A stretch of DNA of 64,000 bases, taken from Puniceicoccaceae bacterium (GTDB lineage Bacteria; Verrucomicrobiota; Verrucomicrobiia; Opitutales; JAFGAQ01). Location of the stretch: NCBI GenBank assembly GCA_040224245.1, contig JBEGIR010000087.1, positions 1-64,000 of the forward strand, in the 5' to 3' direction. Made by a program: the position numbers and the translations under genes. Positions 1 to 9,900 of the stretch are shown here, piece by piece. The notes beneath the pieces were generated by a model. It made no database searches and was not told where the DNA came from. It saw only the letters and a program-made list of their open reading frames with translations. How positions within the stretch are numbered: position 1 is the stretch's first letter; each line of letters opens with the position of its first letter.

Positions 1-354
1 ATTTTGAGTCCTTTCGAGCTTATAAAAGCGAATTCTTTCTGGTTAAATTCTGTCATCGCTGGAGTTGTATTTTATTTTTCCTAACCACTGTTTATCAGTG
101 ACTTACACTCCATGCGATATTTTTTTGTGAGAAATCCGGGCTAGATGAATCCATTTGGGGCAGAAAGAAGCGTTTTCATCCTATACGTATTAGTGTGATC
201 ATCGAGTGACAACTCACAATCTCAGTGTTCAAAGCTGGATAGACCTTGAATCAGAGAATGGTACTATTTAAAATTCGCATGTTCCTTATATGGACCCGAT
301 TCCATTATTCGATCACCTCTATCAGGAGTTAATCCGCATTACCGGAGAACAATC
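1..354. other. AT-rich stretch without a recognisable gene
   Basis: No convincing coding frame, RNA gene or repeat is seen here. The sequence is clearly richer in A and T (runs such as TTTTATTTTT and ATATTTTTTT) than the rest of the window. It could be the intergenic end of a neighbouring locus or a foreign remnant. Confidence 0.5.
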
Positions 355-546
355 ATGAGCCTAGCAAAACTCATTCGACTTGCATTGGAAAAAGTTCTTC
401 CGGGTTACCCTCGGCGAAACCCAGTACCCGTATGGAAACTTCCCGTCATCGATCTCGCAACCCGAAAGGACCCATTCGCCAAAGATGATTGGAGGGAAGC
501 ATTGCACATGGAAAATGCATTTGTCGAAGGCAAGGAAAAGCGATGA
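355..546 (+). CDS. small hypothetical protein (63 aa), doubtful
   Basis: A 63-residue frame with a GGAG ribosome-binding site seven bases before its ATG. The product is basic at the N terminus and charged at the C terminus (ends EGKEKR), with no signal peptide, membrane segment or motif I can recognise. It sits alone between an AT-rich stretch and a convergent SGNH hydrolase gene. It may be a genuine small protein, or the remnant of a longer gene. The good ribosome-binding site is the only support beyond an open frame. Confidence 0.3.
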   Translation: MSLAKLIRLALEKVLPGYPRRNPVPVWKLPVIDLATRKDPFAKDDWREALHMENAFVEGKEKR

Positions 547-627
547 TCACCTTCGCTACCCTCATACTTTCGAATTTCCCCGTGAAGGGTTTGCACACGC
601 GACCACCCTGGAACGCACTCCCGATTC

Positions 628-1338
628 CTACAGCAAGCCGTGCACCTGCATCGTGCGCATCACATCGTGCAGCACATTGCGCCAGATGATGTAACCCAGG
701 TCGTTCATGTGCAACTCGTCGTCGAGGAAGGTTTCCGGGATGGGTTTGCCGTCAAAGCCGAGTGAGGCGGTCCAGACATCGGCAAAATACACGTTTGGGT
801 GCTGATGAGTCAGGACCAGCAAGGCGGTGTTGGTTGCTTCATATTCGGCCTTGAGGTGCCAGCGCTTGAGGCTGGGTTTGGGCGAAATGAAAACCACCGG
901 AACGGTTGGATGGACCTCCCGTATCTTTGCCAGAAACTGCTCCGCCTCCTGCACGATATGCTTCGGCTCCTTACCGCTGGCGGTATCGTTGTCGCCTTCG
1001 TAGACAAAAATCGCAGCGGGCCGGTGCGGCGGCACAAGATCATCAAACCAATGCAGGGCATCGGAAAAATGGGAACCGCCAAATCCCCGGTTGATGGTGG
1101 CATGCCCGGGAAATGCCTGCTCAAGCGTCTGCCACATGCGAATGCTCGAACTGCCCACAAAGAGCAGAGAACCCTCCTGCGTCGGTTGCTGCGCATCGGC
1201 CTCACGAAAGGCGTTGATTTCCTCTTCGAAACGAAGTGCATCCTGCGCGCTGGCGTGAAGCATCAGAGAGCCGGTGAAGAGCGCAGCCATCAGGCGCAAA
1301 ACTGGAGATAGATTTGGAGCTTGGGATATCGGTTTCAT
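628..1338 (-). CDS. secreted SGNH/GDSL-family hydrolase
   Basis: A 236-residue exported esterase-like protein. The N terminus carries a hydrophobic signal ending near ALFTGSLMLHASAQ. The SGNH blocks are in order: GSSSIR (block I, nucleophile Ser in the GDS position), NRGFGGS (block II, Gly), YEGDND (block III, Asn) and DELHMND (block V, Asp-x-x-His). This is the pattern of the platelet-activating-factor acetylhydrolase-like SGNH proteins common in Verrucomicrobiota and Planctomycetes. The family removes acyl groups from carbohydrates or lipids; the substrate cannot be told from sequence. It is transcribed alone, with 169 bases to the next gene. Confidence 0.85.
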   Translation of the reverse strand: MKPISQAPNLSPVLRLMAALFTGSLMLHASAQDALRFEEEINAFREADAQQPTQEGSLLFVGSSSIRMWQTLEQAFPGHATINRGFGGSHFSDALHWFDDLVPPHRPAAIFVYEGDNDTASGKEPKHIVQEAEQFLAKIREVHPTVPVVFISPKPSLKRWHLKAEYEATNTALLVLTHQHPNVYFADVWTASLGFDGKPIPETFLDDELHMNDLGYIIWRNVLHDVMRTMQVHGLL

Positions 1339-1507
1339 GATGAATGTAAAGGTTCAGAATAAGGCTTGTGACTCAAGGGCTAACGCTCAAGCGCAGTCGG
1401 TCATCCATGCGTCGTCTCCATAGACAACGCACCGCTGAAAATTAACTAAAGCGCTCTTATACTTTCGACAACACGCTCCTGCAGCTCGTACTGCTGGCGC
1501 TGAGCGA

Positions 1508-1870
1508 CTAGGCGCGCTTTCGCAACAGCACCGTCAGCATCAGCACCGAGGCCAGCAGCATGGATGTGATCAATACCGCTGCAAAGCGCTTCGGTTCGCC
1601 CTCACTCACTGCCATCCAGGTAACCACGCTGCGCCAGCTGAAGGCTGCCAGCAGCAAAACCGTTGTTCCCGTTGCAGCCATCCATGCTGCCCGGCGGCCA
1701 CCGCGAAGAAACCAGATGCCCCACAGGATCGACAGGGAACCAAAGGAACCGCCCGAAATAAGGGCGGTCTTCGCTGCTGCCGGATTCGAAAGGTAGCCCA
1801 GCAGGCCACAAACGATGAGAAAACTGCCAAAACACAAGAGTGCGATTCCAGGATGGACTGTGGGTTGCAT
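1508..1870 (-). CDS. TMEM14-like small membrane protein
   Basis: 120 residues from the ATG at 1870; the frame stays open upstream, but the added residues overlap a repeat copy and look non-coding. Four hydrophobic segments, roughly residues 7-26, 31-49, 54-73 and 88-110, with small residues (GGSFGSLSILWG) in the second. Size and topology match the TMEM14/UPF0136 family, whose bacterial function is unknown. It lies divergent to the sugar-isomerase gene at 2212. Confidence 0.6.
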   Translation of the reverse strand: MQPTVHPGIALLCFGSFLIVCGLLGYLSNPAAAKTALISGGSFGSLSILWGIWFLRGGRRAAWMAATGTTVLLLAAFSWRSVVTWMAVSEGEPKRFAAVLITSMLLASVLMLTVLLRKRA

Positions 1871-1993
1871 GCACGGATCAAATGCCAATTTGCGAAGCCC
1901 GCAAGTGCTCGACAACGGATTTTGGCGCAAATTGCGCTGAAGCTGACGAAAGACATGAGCAGTAGCGGTTATCCCGGGCACAGTGGGAGTCGT

Positions 1994-2017
1994 CTGAATT
2001 TTTCCAAATTCAGCTAC
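1994..2017. repeat. dispersed palindromic element, copy 1
   Basis: A perfect 8-bp inverted repeat CTGAATTT / AAATTCAG around a 4-base loop (TTCC), followed by CTAC. The same stem and CTAC box occur at 16869-16892, and degenerate copies occur at 24719-24740 and 61518-61537, always between genes. It lies in the 341-bp space between the divergent TMEM14-like and isomerase-like genes, in which I see nothing else. Confidence 0.6.
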
Positions 2018-2211
2018 GGGAACGTTCACTCGATTCAGAAATGCGGTAACGAATAGCCAATGTTTCACCGAGTCTTTTGATCGTCAACATGCTGTCCTCT
2101 CTGGCACATCCAAGGTCAACAAACCGCGATCCGTCAAAAAAATCGGACGATGGGCATTGAACCCTCCAACGACTTTCCTTATCCTGAACGCGTTCTGTAT
2201 ATCCCGACCCT

Positions 2212-3165
2212 ATGAATCGACGAACTTTTGCCAAAACGGCACTGGCCAGTGTGGCGTCTTCGGGCGCACTGCTTTCCAGTTCCATCGCAGCCAGCACTTC
2301 GAGTGCTTCCACCGCCAAAGGTGGCTCATTCAAGCTCAAATACGCACCAAGTTTTCACCACTTCCGGCACAGCGCCGGAAAGGACCCGGTCGAGGTGCTT
2401 CACTTCATGAAGGACCATGGGTTCGAAGCCATTGAGGACAATCCCATGATGGGCCGTCCGGTTGAGGAACAACTGCGCATCGGAAAGACTCTGGAAAAAC
2501 TGGGTATGACCATGGGGGTCTTTGTCACAGGTTTTGACTTTGGTACTCCAATTTTCACGGGCAACCGCATGGATGCCAGCAAGCGCGACCGGGACCCGAA
2601 AGCCGTGCGTGAACACCTCAGGATGAAATGCGAAGCTGCGGTGGAAACCGCCAAACGCGTGAATGCGAAATGGACTACCGTGGTGCCGGGAGCCGAAGAT
2701 CCGAGCCTGGAATACGGTTACCAGTTCCAGAATGTGGTGGACAATCTGCAATTCTGCGCATCGATCTTTGAACCGCATGGCATCATCATGGTGCTCGAGC
2801 CGCTCAACCACATGGATCACCCGGCCCTGTTTCTCAAGCGCATCCCCCAGGCCTACACGCTCTGCAAATCCGTGGGCAGTGCCTCCTGTAAGATCCTGAA
2901 CGATCTCTACCACCAACAGATCACAGAGGGCAACCTCATCCCCAACATTGACCGCGCCTGGGATGAGATCGCCTACTTCCAGGTAGGCGACAATCCGGGA
3001 CGCAAGGAACCCACAACCGGAGAGATTAATTACCTGAATGTATTCAAACACATCCACTCCAAGGGATTCACGGGCATCGTCGGCATGGAGCACGGCATCA
3101 GCCAGCCCGGTCAAGCAGGCGAGATGCGACTGATCGAAGCCTACCGTGAGGTCGATGCATTCTGA
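2212..3165 (+). CDS. Tat-exported sugar isomerase/epimerase-like TIM barrel (hydroxypyruvate isomerase type)
   Basis: 317 residues. The N terminus MNRRTFAKTA followed by a small-residue stretch is a twin-arginine signal, so the enzyme probably acts in the periplasm. The rest is a xylose-isomerase-like TIM barrel (AP endonuclease 2 family): candidate metal and catalytic residues are Glu196 (VLEPLNH), Asp231 and His234 (NDLYH), Gln257 and Glu293 (GMEHG), an arrangement like that of hydroxypyruvate isomerase. The true substrate is open; this family also holds sugar epimerases. It is followed after 57 bases by a Tat-exported Gfo/Idh oxidoreductase, with which it probably forms an operon converting a sugar or sugar acid outside the cytoplasm. 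Confidence 0.8.
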   Translation: MNRRTFAKTALASVASSGALLSSSIAASTSSASTAKGGSFKLKYAPSFHHFRHSAGKDPVEVLHFMKDHGFEAIEDNPMMGRPVEEQLRIGKTLEKLGMTMGVFVTGFDFGTPIFTGNRMDASKRDRDPKAVREHLRMKCEAAVETAKRVNAKWTTVVPGAEDPSLEYGYQFQNVVDNLQFCASIFEPHGIIMVLEPLNHMDHPALFLKRIPQAYTLCKSVGSASCKILNDLYHQQITEGNLIPNIDRAWDEIAYFQVGDNPGRKEPTTGEINYLNVFKHIHSKGFTGIVGMEHGISQPGQAGEMRLIEAYREVDAF

Positions 3166-3222
3166 ACCCCCACCTGAACACCTTTTCTACACCCAAACCC
3201 ACACCCTACAGGAGATCCCATC

Positions 3223-4569
3223 ATGTCATCCCTACCCCTGAACCGTCGCGAATTCATCAAACGCAGCGCCGCTGCCGGAGCCGGTACCCTGCTGGCCGCC
3301 CAACTGTTTGGGGCGCCCCATGTAGCGGGTTCTGACAAGCTCCGCTTTGGCCTCATCGGCTGTGGTGGCCGAGGAACCGGAGCTGCTGCAGATGCGCTCA
3401 TGGCAGACCGCTCCGTTGAACTGATTGCCGTTTCCGACCTGTTTCCGGACCGTGTCGAAGCGGCACTGGACCAGATCCGTGAACGGTTGAAAGGCCATTT
3501 AGGGGGTGATAGCGCTGCGATCGAGCGCGTGATGAAGGAACAGGTAAAGGTGTCTCCATCCCATCAGTTCAGTGGTTGGGACAATCATGAAAAACTCTGC
3601 TCCCTCGCCGAGCTGGACTACATCGTGACTGCCACTCCGCCTGTCTTCCGCCCCCATGTGGTTGAAGCCGCTGTTCGCCATGGCAAACACATGTTCATCG
3701 AAAAACCCGTTGCCGTGGATCCGGTCGGTGTTCGCAAAATGTATGCCTTGGGCGAACAGGCACGGGCGAAAGGACTTTCGGTGGTGGCGGGAACTCAGCG
3801 ACGCTACCATCCAGGTTACCTCGAAGCCTTCAAGCGCGTGCAGGATGGACAAATCGGCGAGATCGTCTCTGCACAGGCCTACTGGCTCGCTGATTATTTT
3901 GTCGGATTCCCGCTCCGCGGGGCCGAGGATCGACCCACCAACGACATGGAATACCAAGTGCGCAACTGGCTGCTCTACGTCTGGGGTTCGGGTGATCACA
4001 TCGTGGAACAGCACATCCACAACATGGATGTGGTGAACTGGTTTGTTGGCCGCGTCCCTGAAACCGCCTACGGAGTTGGAGGACGTGCGGTTGAGTTTGA
4101 CTCCCAGCGCTACGGTGACCGGTTCAGCCACTTTGCCATCGAATACGATTATGGCAAGGATCTGCTCTGCAGCAGCATCTGTCGTCAGGAGCCGGGTACC
4201 AAGTCCCGCGTGAGCGAGCGCATTCAGGGCACCAAGGGCACGCTCTTCCTGAATGACCGTGAGCTGGAAATGACGGGTTCCAAGCCCTGGAGTTTCAAGC
4301 GTACTCCCGGTTTTGTCAGCGAGTTTGTGCTCGAGCACAAGGAACTCATCCGTAGCATTCGCGAGGGCCAGCCTATCGATGATATTCCGGATGTCACCGA
4401 TAGTACACTCACGATGATCGCCGGCCGCAGTGCCGCCTACACTGGCATGCAGTTACAGACAGAGTGGATCAAGCAGCGCTCCCAGGAAAACCTGACCCCC
4501 GACACTCTGGAGTTTGGCGAGGTTCCCGTACCCGAGCTGCGCATCCCCGGTCAACACAAGCTCGTCTGA
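3223..4569 (+). CDS. Tat-exported Gfo/Idh/MocA family oxidoreductase
   Basis: 448 residues with an AGGAG ribosome-binding site eight bases before the ATG. NRREFIKRS is a twin-arginine motif, so it is probably exported with bound cofactor, as known for glucose-fructose oxidoreductase. A Rossmann signature (GLIGCGGRG, residues 43-51) is followed by the family motif EKPVAVDP (near residue 160) that supplies the catalytic Lys, and by HNMDVVNWF, a typical active-site helix of Planctomycete/Verrucomicrobial members. The family oxidises or reduces sugars with NAD(P). Gene order suggests it works with the preceding isomerase-like protein. Substrate unknown. Confidence 0.88.
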   Translation: MSSLPLNRREFIKRSAAAGAGTLLAAQLFGAPHVAGSDKLRFGLIGCGGRGTGAAADALMADRSVELIAVSDLFPDRVEAALDQIRERLKGHLGGDSAAIERVMKEQVKVSPSHQFSGWDNHEKLCSLAELDYIVTATPPVFRPHVVEAAVRHGKHMFIEKPVAVDPVGVRKMYALGEQARAKGLSVVAGTQRRYHPGYLEAFKRVQDGQIGEIVSAQAYWLADYFVGFPLRGAEDRPTNDMEYQVRNWLLYVWGSGDHIVEQHIHNMDVVNWFVGRVPETAYGVGGRAVEFDSQRYGDRFSHFAIEYDYGKDLLCSSICRQEPGTKSRVSERIQGTKGTLFLNDRELEMTGSKPWSFKRTPGFVSEFVLEHKELIRSIREGQPIDDIPDVTDSTLTMIAGRSAAYTGMQLQTEWIKQRSQENLTPDTLEFGEVPVPELRIPGQHKLV

Positions 4570-4591
4570 GCCTTTTCACCCCCATACCCAT

Positions 4592-4626
4592 GGCCCAGGT
4601 GACGATACAGGTCGTTCACCTGGGCC
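4592..4626 (+). terminator. hairpin after the oxidoreductase gene
   Basis: A perfect 11-bp inverted repeat, GGCCCAGGTGA and TCACCTGGGCC, with a 13-base loop, 22 bases after the stop codon at 4569. No T-run follows, so it may be a factor-dependent terminator or an mRNA-stabilising stem. Confidence 0.5.
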
Positions 4627-4690
4627 GTTATACCCGGATGTACCGATCCACTTCTTTTCCCCTTACGCAGAACCGATACCTGTAACCCCT

Positions 4691-4977
4691 ATGAACCCAT
4701 CCCTCGCTGCCCTGCTGGACCGACGCACTTTTCTAAAATCCGGTAGCCTGGCTTGAAGCTGGTGCCCTGCTCATGAGCCAACAGGAGCTGCTCGGTGCGC
4801 TTGAACACTACGGCAAAAACGGACCGGTGGACAAACTACCGCAGTTATGCCCACGAGTCCGACAGTCGCGACCATTGGGACATCACCCAAAATCCCGGAC
4901 TCATGCGCATCGCGTTCAATGCTGAAGAAGGACGAATCGATGCGTGGCACGGTATCCCCTGGCAGCGGGGTGCGCAT
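4691..4977 (+). pseudogene. degenerate ORF with Tat-like signal, frameshifted
   Basis: An ATG at 4691 opens a frame encoding a credible twin-arginine start (LDRRTFLKSGSLA), which stops at 4754-4756. The continuation expected of such a signal (AGALLMSQ) lies in the next frame from about 4758, and a further frame carries a stretch with protein-like composition (DHWDITQNPGLMRIAF, then RIDAWHGIPW) up to a stop near 4975. This looks like a third Tat-exported protein of the cluster that has decayed by frameshifts. I cannot name its family. The alternative, chance open frames, is possible. The rest of the space to 5208 shows no gene. Confidence 0.35.
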
Positions 4978-5208
4978 TGAGGAATTGACGATCTCAAATC
5001 TCATCCCACCCAACAGGCGTAGTGTCCGGATAAAACGATCTCTGGGAAAAACCATCCGGGTTGTACCACTTCCCGCCGACGGCTCACAGTGGTCCTACGA
5101 CAACAGCCACTGCTTCATTTTCCAGTCAGACGCTCATTTTCCACCTGCACCCTGGCAGCCACACACCGGAACTTGACCTTGTGGAAAAACAGGACAACGA
5201 TTGTCACT

Positions 5209-5772
5209 ATGCCCCCATTTGCCCCAGAGGACCACCTGTGGTTCACGGAGAACCTGTACCCACACGAGCCGTTTTTACGGGCGTGGTTGAACAAACGGTT
5301 CCCTGAACTGCCTGACATTGACGACATCATTCAGGAAGCTTACCTGAAGGTGTATCTTGCCCACCGAAAACGCCCGATCCTGCGACCCAAATCTTATCTG
5401 TTCGCCACCGCGCGCAACCTTTCTATCAATGCGCTGCGCAGTGCGAAGGTTCGGTATGAAAATGTTTTGGTCAAATCCGAGTTCGACAATGTCAAAGACA
5501 ACGGAATGGAACTCTTTGATATCGTACAACGCGAGAGTGATCTGGAGCTGCTCACGCGTGCGATTCAAAGCCTGCCAAATAAATGCAGGCGCATCTTTAC
5601 ATTGAGGAAGGTTTATGGGTTGTCGCAAAAGGAGATTGCGGAGCAGTTGGGTCTCTCGGTTCACACCGTTTATACCCAAGTAGCCATAGGCTTGCAAAAA
5701 TGCTCCGAGTATGTTCGCCGTGAACGTGGGGAAATCAAATATGGAAATGGGAGACATCAGAAAACCCGGTGA
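5209..5772 (+). CDS. FecI-type ECF sigma factor
   Basis: 187 residues from the ATG at 5209; the frame is open further upstream but sigma homology begins only here. Region 2 is visible as DIIQEAYLKVYLAHRK and SYLFATARNLSINALR, and region 4 as LPNKCRRIFTLRKVYGLSQKEIAEQLGLS with its helix-turn-helix. It overlaps the following FecR gene by 32 bases, so the two are probably translationally coupled. In FecI systems the sigma factor is activated by FecR when the outer-membrane receptor binds substrate, and transcribes the receptor genes; the two receptors directly downstream are the obvious targets. Confidence 0.9.
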   Translation: MPPFAPEDHLWFTENLYPHEPFLRAWLNKRFPELPDIDDIIQEAYLKVYLAHRKRPILRPKSYLFATARNLSINALRSAKVRYENVLVKSEFDNVKDNGMELFDIVQRESDLELLTRAIQSLPNKCRRIFTLRKVYGLSQKEIAEQLGLSVHTVYTQVAIGLQKCSEYVRRERGEIKYGNGRHQKTR

Positions 5773-6793
5773 CCTGGAGGATCTTCGCGCGCAAGCGTCG
5801 GAGTGGGTGGCTCGCCACGATCTCGGCCTGACTGAGGCCGAGCAAGAGGCATTCCTGGACTGGCTTGCCATTGATCCCCTGCACTCGGAATTGTTCGAAG
5901 AACAGCTGGCACACTGGCAGGATTTTGACGTGCTGGAACAATGGCGACCCCGTCACAGCGAAGTTCCCAATCCCGACTTGCTTGCACTGCCCCACCAAAG
6001 CTTCCGCAGCCACCGGATTCTCTACGCAGCCAGCCTACTGGCAGCCATGCTGGTAATCGGATTTGGAGTCTGGTGGGCCATGTCTCCCGACACTCCTCTG
6101 GCAACTGACATGCACTTATTGGCCGACGGTGAGTATGCCATGGGATTTGAGCGTCACACGCTGGAAGACGGTTCACAGGTACAGTTGAACCGTGGCTCCC
6201 AGGTTGCTGTGCTCTACTCTCCCCATCAGCGCTCGGTCGAACTCCGTTCAGGCGAGGCCCATTTCACGGTTGCGAAGGATGTGACACGCCCATTTGTGGT
6301 GGAGGTCGACGGCATTGCCATCCGGGCCATCGGCACAGCATTCAGCGTCGACCGCCAGGCACAGGGCGTGGAGGTACTCGTTACCGAGGGGCAAATCCAG
6401 CTCGAATCGTTTCGCCCACACAGTGCAAACACAAACAGCCATGCGGAACAACGCACGTTTGACCTCTTTGCGGGGCAGCGCACGTTCATCGACTTGGCGA
6501 CCCCAGTGATGGATCCCGTCATCGAGTCGGTTTCCATGGATCAGATCGAATCCGAACTCGCGTGGAAGGATAAAATCCTCGAGTTTAATGGCGCTCCTCT
6601 GTCTCGCGTGATTTACGAAATCAACCTGCGGCATGGGCTGCAGATCCAGATCATGGACAGTGAATTGCAGAATCGCCGCATCACAGCAGCAATTCGAGCC
6701 GATAACGTGGAGGGCTTCCTCGAATTGCTCGAAGTCGCTCTGGGTATTCAGGTGAAGCACGCTTCGGACGGAATCATCTACCTGCATCGTTAG
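5741..6793 (+). CDS. FecR-family transmembrane anti-sigma regulator
   Basis: About 350 residues. The start at 5741 has GTGGGGA eight bases upstream, inside the end of the sigma gene. The N-terminal cytoplasmic part (LRAQASEWVARHDLGLTEAE, then FLDWLAIDPLHSELF) is the FecR N-terminal helical domain that grips the sigma factor. One membrane segment lies at about residues 97-116 (YAASLLAAMLVIGFGVWW). The periplasmic FecR domain follows, and the C-terminal stretch LEFNGAPLSRVIYEIN to the end resembles an STN-like fold. It connects the receptor STN domain in the periplasm to the sigma factor. Confidence 0.9.
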   Translation: MEMGDIRKPGDLEDLRAQASEWVARHDLGLTEAEQEAFLDWLAIDPLHSELFEEQLAHWQDFDVLEQWRPRHSEVPNPDLLALPHQSFRSHRILYAASLLAAMLVIGFGVWWAMSPDTPLATDMHLLADGEYAMGFERHTLEDGSQVQLNRGSQVAVLYSPHQRSVELRSGEAHFTVAKDVTRPFVVEVDGIAIRAIGTAFSVDRQAQGVEVLVTEGQIQLESFRPHSANTNSHAEQRTFDLFAGQRTFIDLATPVMDPVIESVSMDQIESELAWKDKILEFNGAPLSRVIYEINLRHGLQIQIMDSELQNRRITAAIRADNVEGFLELLEVALGIQVKHASDGIIYLHR

Positions 6794-6957
6794 CATGCTC
6801 AGTGGGAGCTAGCCACTCACAACCCACCCCTATAGAAGGAATCACTCTCTTTTCTACGGATTCCAACTCTCCGGTCCGAAGTTCAGAAAAAGCCAATCCA
6901 TCGAAACCGACGTTTTTGCAGACTCCCCATCGAAAGGTAAATCCCTCTCGCCGCCGC

Positions 6958-9900
6958 ATGTGCGCTGAAAGGACCCGGCAGGGCATCGCACACATCCTCG
7001 CCCGCCTGGAACATCAGCGGTCACTTGGCTTGTACTGGATAGCCGCGATGCTGATCGGTCTGTCGCTGAATGGCTCGGAGCCGGAGCGTCGCAACTTTGT
7101 GATCGAAGCGGGTTCCGCTGAAACAACCCTTCGCCAGGCGGCCATTGAGGCGGAGGTGGAAATCCTCTATGACCTGAGCACAGTACAGGGATTGACGACG
7201 CGGCCCATTGAGGGGAGCTTTACCCCTTTCGAAGCCCTCGAGGCCATGCTTGCAGACACCTTCTGCCGCGTGGTAGCCGTACACAACGGACGTGCCTATG
7301 CCATTGTTCGGGAGCCATCTGCCGACACCTCACAGTCAAGCGACAATGGCGATTCCCCAGTGAACAAAGAGGGTTCCCCTTCGGACGAAGCATCGGGATG
7401 GCTGGAACGCCTCACCCGTGGACTTTCCGCTGCAGTGGGCGCCGATGGCACCAGTGAACGGTACGGAGGAGACGGCTCCATCTTCGAACTCGCGCCTTTT
7501 GAGATTGAAGCCAGCGAAGAAGCCGGTTACCTGGCCACCTCTTCTCTCGCCGGAACCCGCATTCAGGGCAACCTGTCGGACATCGGCGCATCCATTTCAG
7601 TGCACACGGAAGCCTTCATGGAGGATCTTTCGATCACAGACAGTGAGACCCTGCTGCTCTACGGGCTGAATACGGAGGTTGGCGGATTCAGAGGGAATTT
7701 TGTGAACCCAAGTTCCGAGGGTGTGGAAACCACCAACCTGAGGGAACCCCAGAGCAATACCCGAGTGCGCGGGCTGACTCGTGCAGACAATACGCTCAAC
7801 TACTACCGTACCGATGTGCCCTGGGACAGTTACATCATACGCCGGATCGATATTCAGCGCGGTGCAAACTCAGTGCTCTTTGGGCTGGGAAGCCCGGCTG
7901 GCATCATCAACGCCACCCCCATCGAAGCAGAGTTCTTGGATTTGACGCGCATGCGTCTGCGCGTGGACAACCACGGCTCCATGCGGGTAAATCTTGATTT
8001 CAATCGCTCACTGCTCGGGAACTCGCTCGCCGTTCGCATCGCACTACTGAACGAACAGCAAAAATTCCAGCAACGCCCCGCTTTTGAGGAAAAGGAACGA
8101 GGCTACGCAACATTGACCTGGAAACCTGAAGCGTGGAACCAGGGTTCACGCAGCTTTCAGATCCGGGCCAGTGTGGAGATCGGAAACACCCGTTCCAACC
8201 GTCCCCGTATGATGGTACCAGTGGATTACCTCTCGATGTGGCTGGCTCCCAAATCTGCCAGCGGATTTGAGGGAGAATTTTCGGATGTTGGGAATTTTGG
8301 ACTCAACCAAACCCCTTGGGATCAGTATAACGACTTTCTTTCTGGCAGCGGAGAACCCAACCAAAATCCATGGACGACTACGTTTTTTGATGGAGTCTCA
8401 CCGGTCATCCTGTTTGACGGAGCCACCATTGGCCACATCACGGAAAGAGGCAGCAACGACCGTGGTAGCTGGTTCTTTGATGGTGAGATGGCCAATGCAG
8501 GAGCGACCGAAGCCCTCCGCAATGATGGCAGTGCTTCGCTGGATGGCACCTCTGTACACCGTCACATCAAGCACCCGGAGCAGCGATCACTCAACGGATT
8601 GCAGCGTGCAGCAATCGAATCCAATCTTCCTTTTGCGGGGTTCTGGAAGGATCGCTCGATTGCAAACACCGAGGTCTTCGATTTTTTCAACAATCTGATT
8701 GATGGAGATTCGAAGCGTGAGTTTCGAAACTGGGAGCTTTGGCAGCTGGATCTTGCCCAGACCTTCTTCCACGACCGGGTGGGATACAGTTTCAGCGCCT
8801 TCTCACAGCACTATGATGCAGAAGACTACGCCGCTCTGGGGGTGCTCTCTCCTCCAGCACTCTCCGTGGACGTTGGCTTGTGGGATCGCACCTCCCAGCC
8901 CAATGCACGCGTGCCCAATCCACGCGTTGGTAGAGTGATGGTCCGCTCGGAAAATCCCGGTGGAAGTTCCTTGAATCGAGATCGCAAATCCCTGCGTGCC
9001 CAGGGATTTGTGCGCCTTGACTTCGCCCGCTCGCACGATGCCCTCTGGCGCAAGGCCCTCGGTGCACACGAATGGCTCGCCGTCATGCAAACCCGCAAAC
9101 TGGACGAGCAGTCAAGCATCTTCCAACTATTGGGCATGGGGCGGGATTTCCTGCTCGAGCGAGGCGAGAATGTGTGGCCGCTCCATCAAATTCCAGCAGA
9201 GGGTTCGCGTTTTTCAGAATACAATCGAACTCTCGGGGAAATTCGTCCAAGCACGATCTTCTACCTTCACTTCCGCCCGGACTACACTGGCATCCATCGA
9301 GTTGCGGCCAGCCTGAATGATCTTCCATACGGACTTGTCTCCATCGCAGGATTTGATGCCACACCGTTGCCAGGTCTGGATGCACACACAGCTGCACTGC
9401 CATGGACTGGTAGTCCCTTTGCATCCGAGCAGCTGAACCAAGAGATCCGCAGGTTCCAAGCCAGTAACCCCGAGTACTACCGTGGCTGGGTGGACTCCAT
9501 CGGAACCTACACCATTGCCAACGCGTACCGCAGTGAGGCGGATCGCGAGTATCTCACAACCACACGCAACTATTTCAGTGAGACCGTGGATTCGACCGCA
9601 GCGGTCTGGACGGGGCGCTGGCTTGAGGGCAGCATCGTGGGAATGCTCGGATGGCGCAAAGACCATGTCACGGAAAAATGGTATGAACACGATTTTCGGA
9701 CGGATGGACCTCAGATCGATGTGCGCGCCAACGAGAACTCGCGCTCGACACGGGTTTCGAGTCAGAACACCTCGCTCAAGCTCAACCTCAGTTCCCTCCT
9801 GAAATGGAGCGAATCCCTACCCTTTGATGTGCACCTGCTCCATGCAAGGGGCGAGGTGCAGACGCCCGACCCCACCCGGGTGGATGTGTTTGGTCGCACC

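Noticed and set aside
1871-2068. N-terminal extension of the TMEM14-like protein to a start at 2068
   Set aside because: The extra 66 residues translate the palindromic repeat and have no family match; the ATG at 1870 gives the normal family length.
2010-2339. A 109-codon minus-strand frame between the TMEM14-like gene and the isomerase-like gene
   Set aside because: It overlaps the palindromic repeat and runs antisense into the Tat-signal start of the well-supported isomerase gene.
6802-6957. Earlier start for the STN-containing receptor
   Set aside because: The added 52 residues are hydrophilic and would bury the signal sequence; the ATG at 6958 places it correctly.
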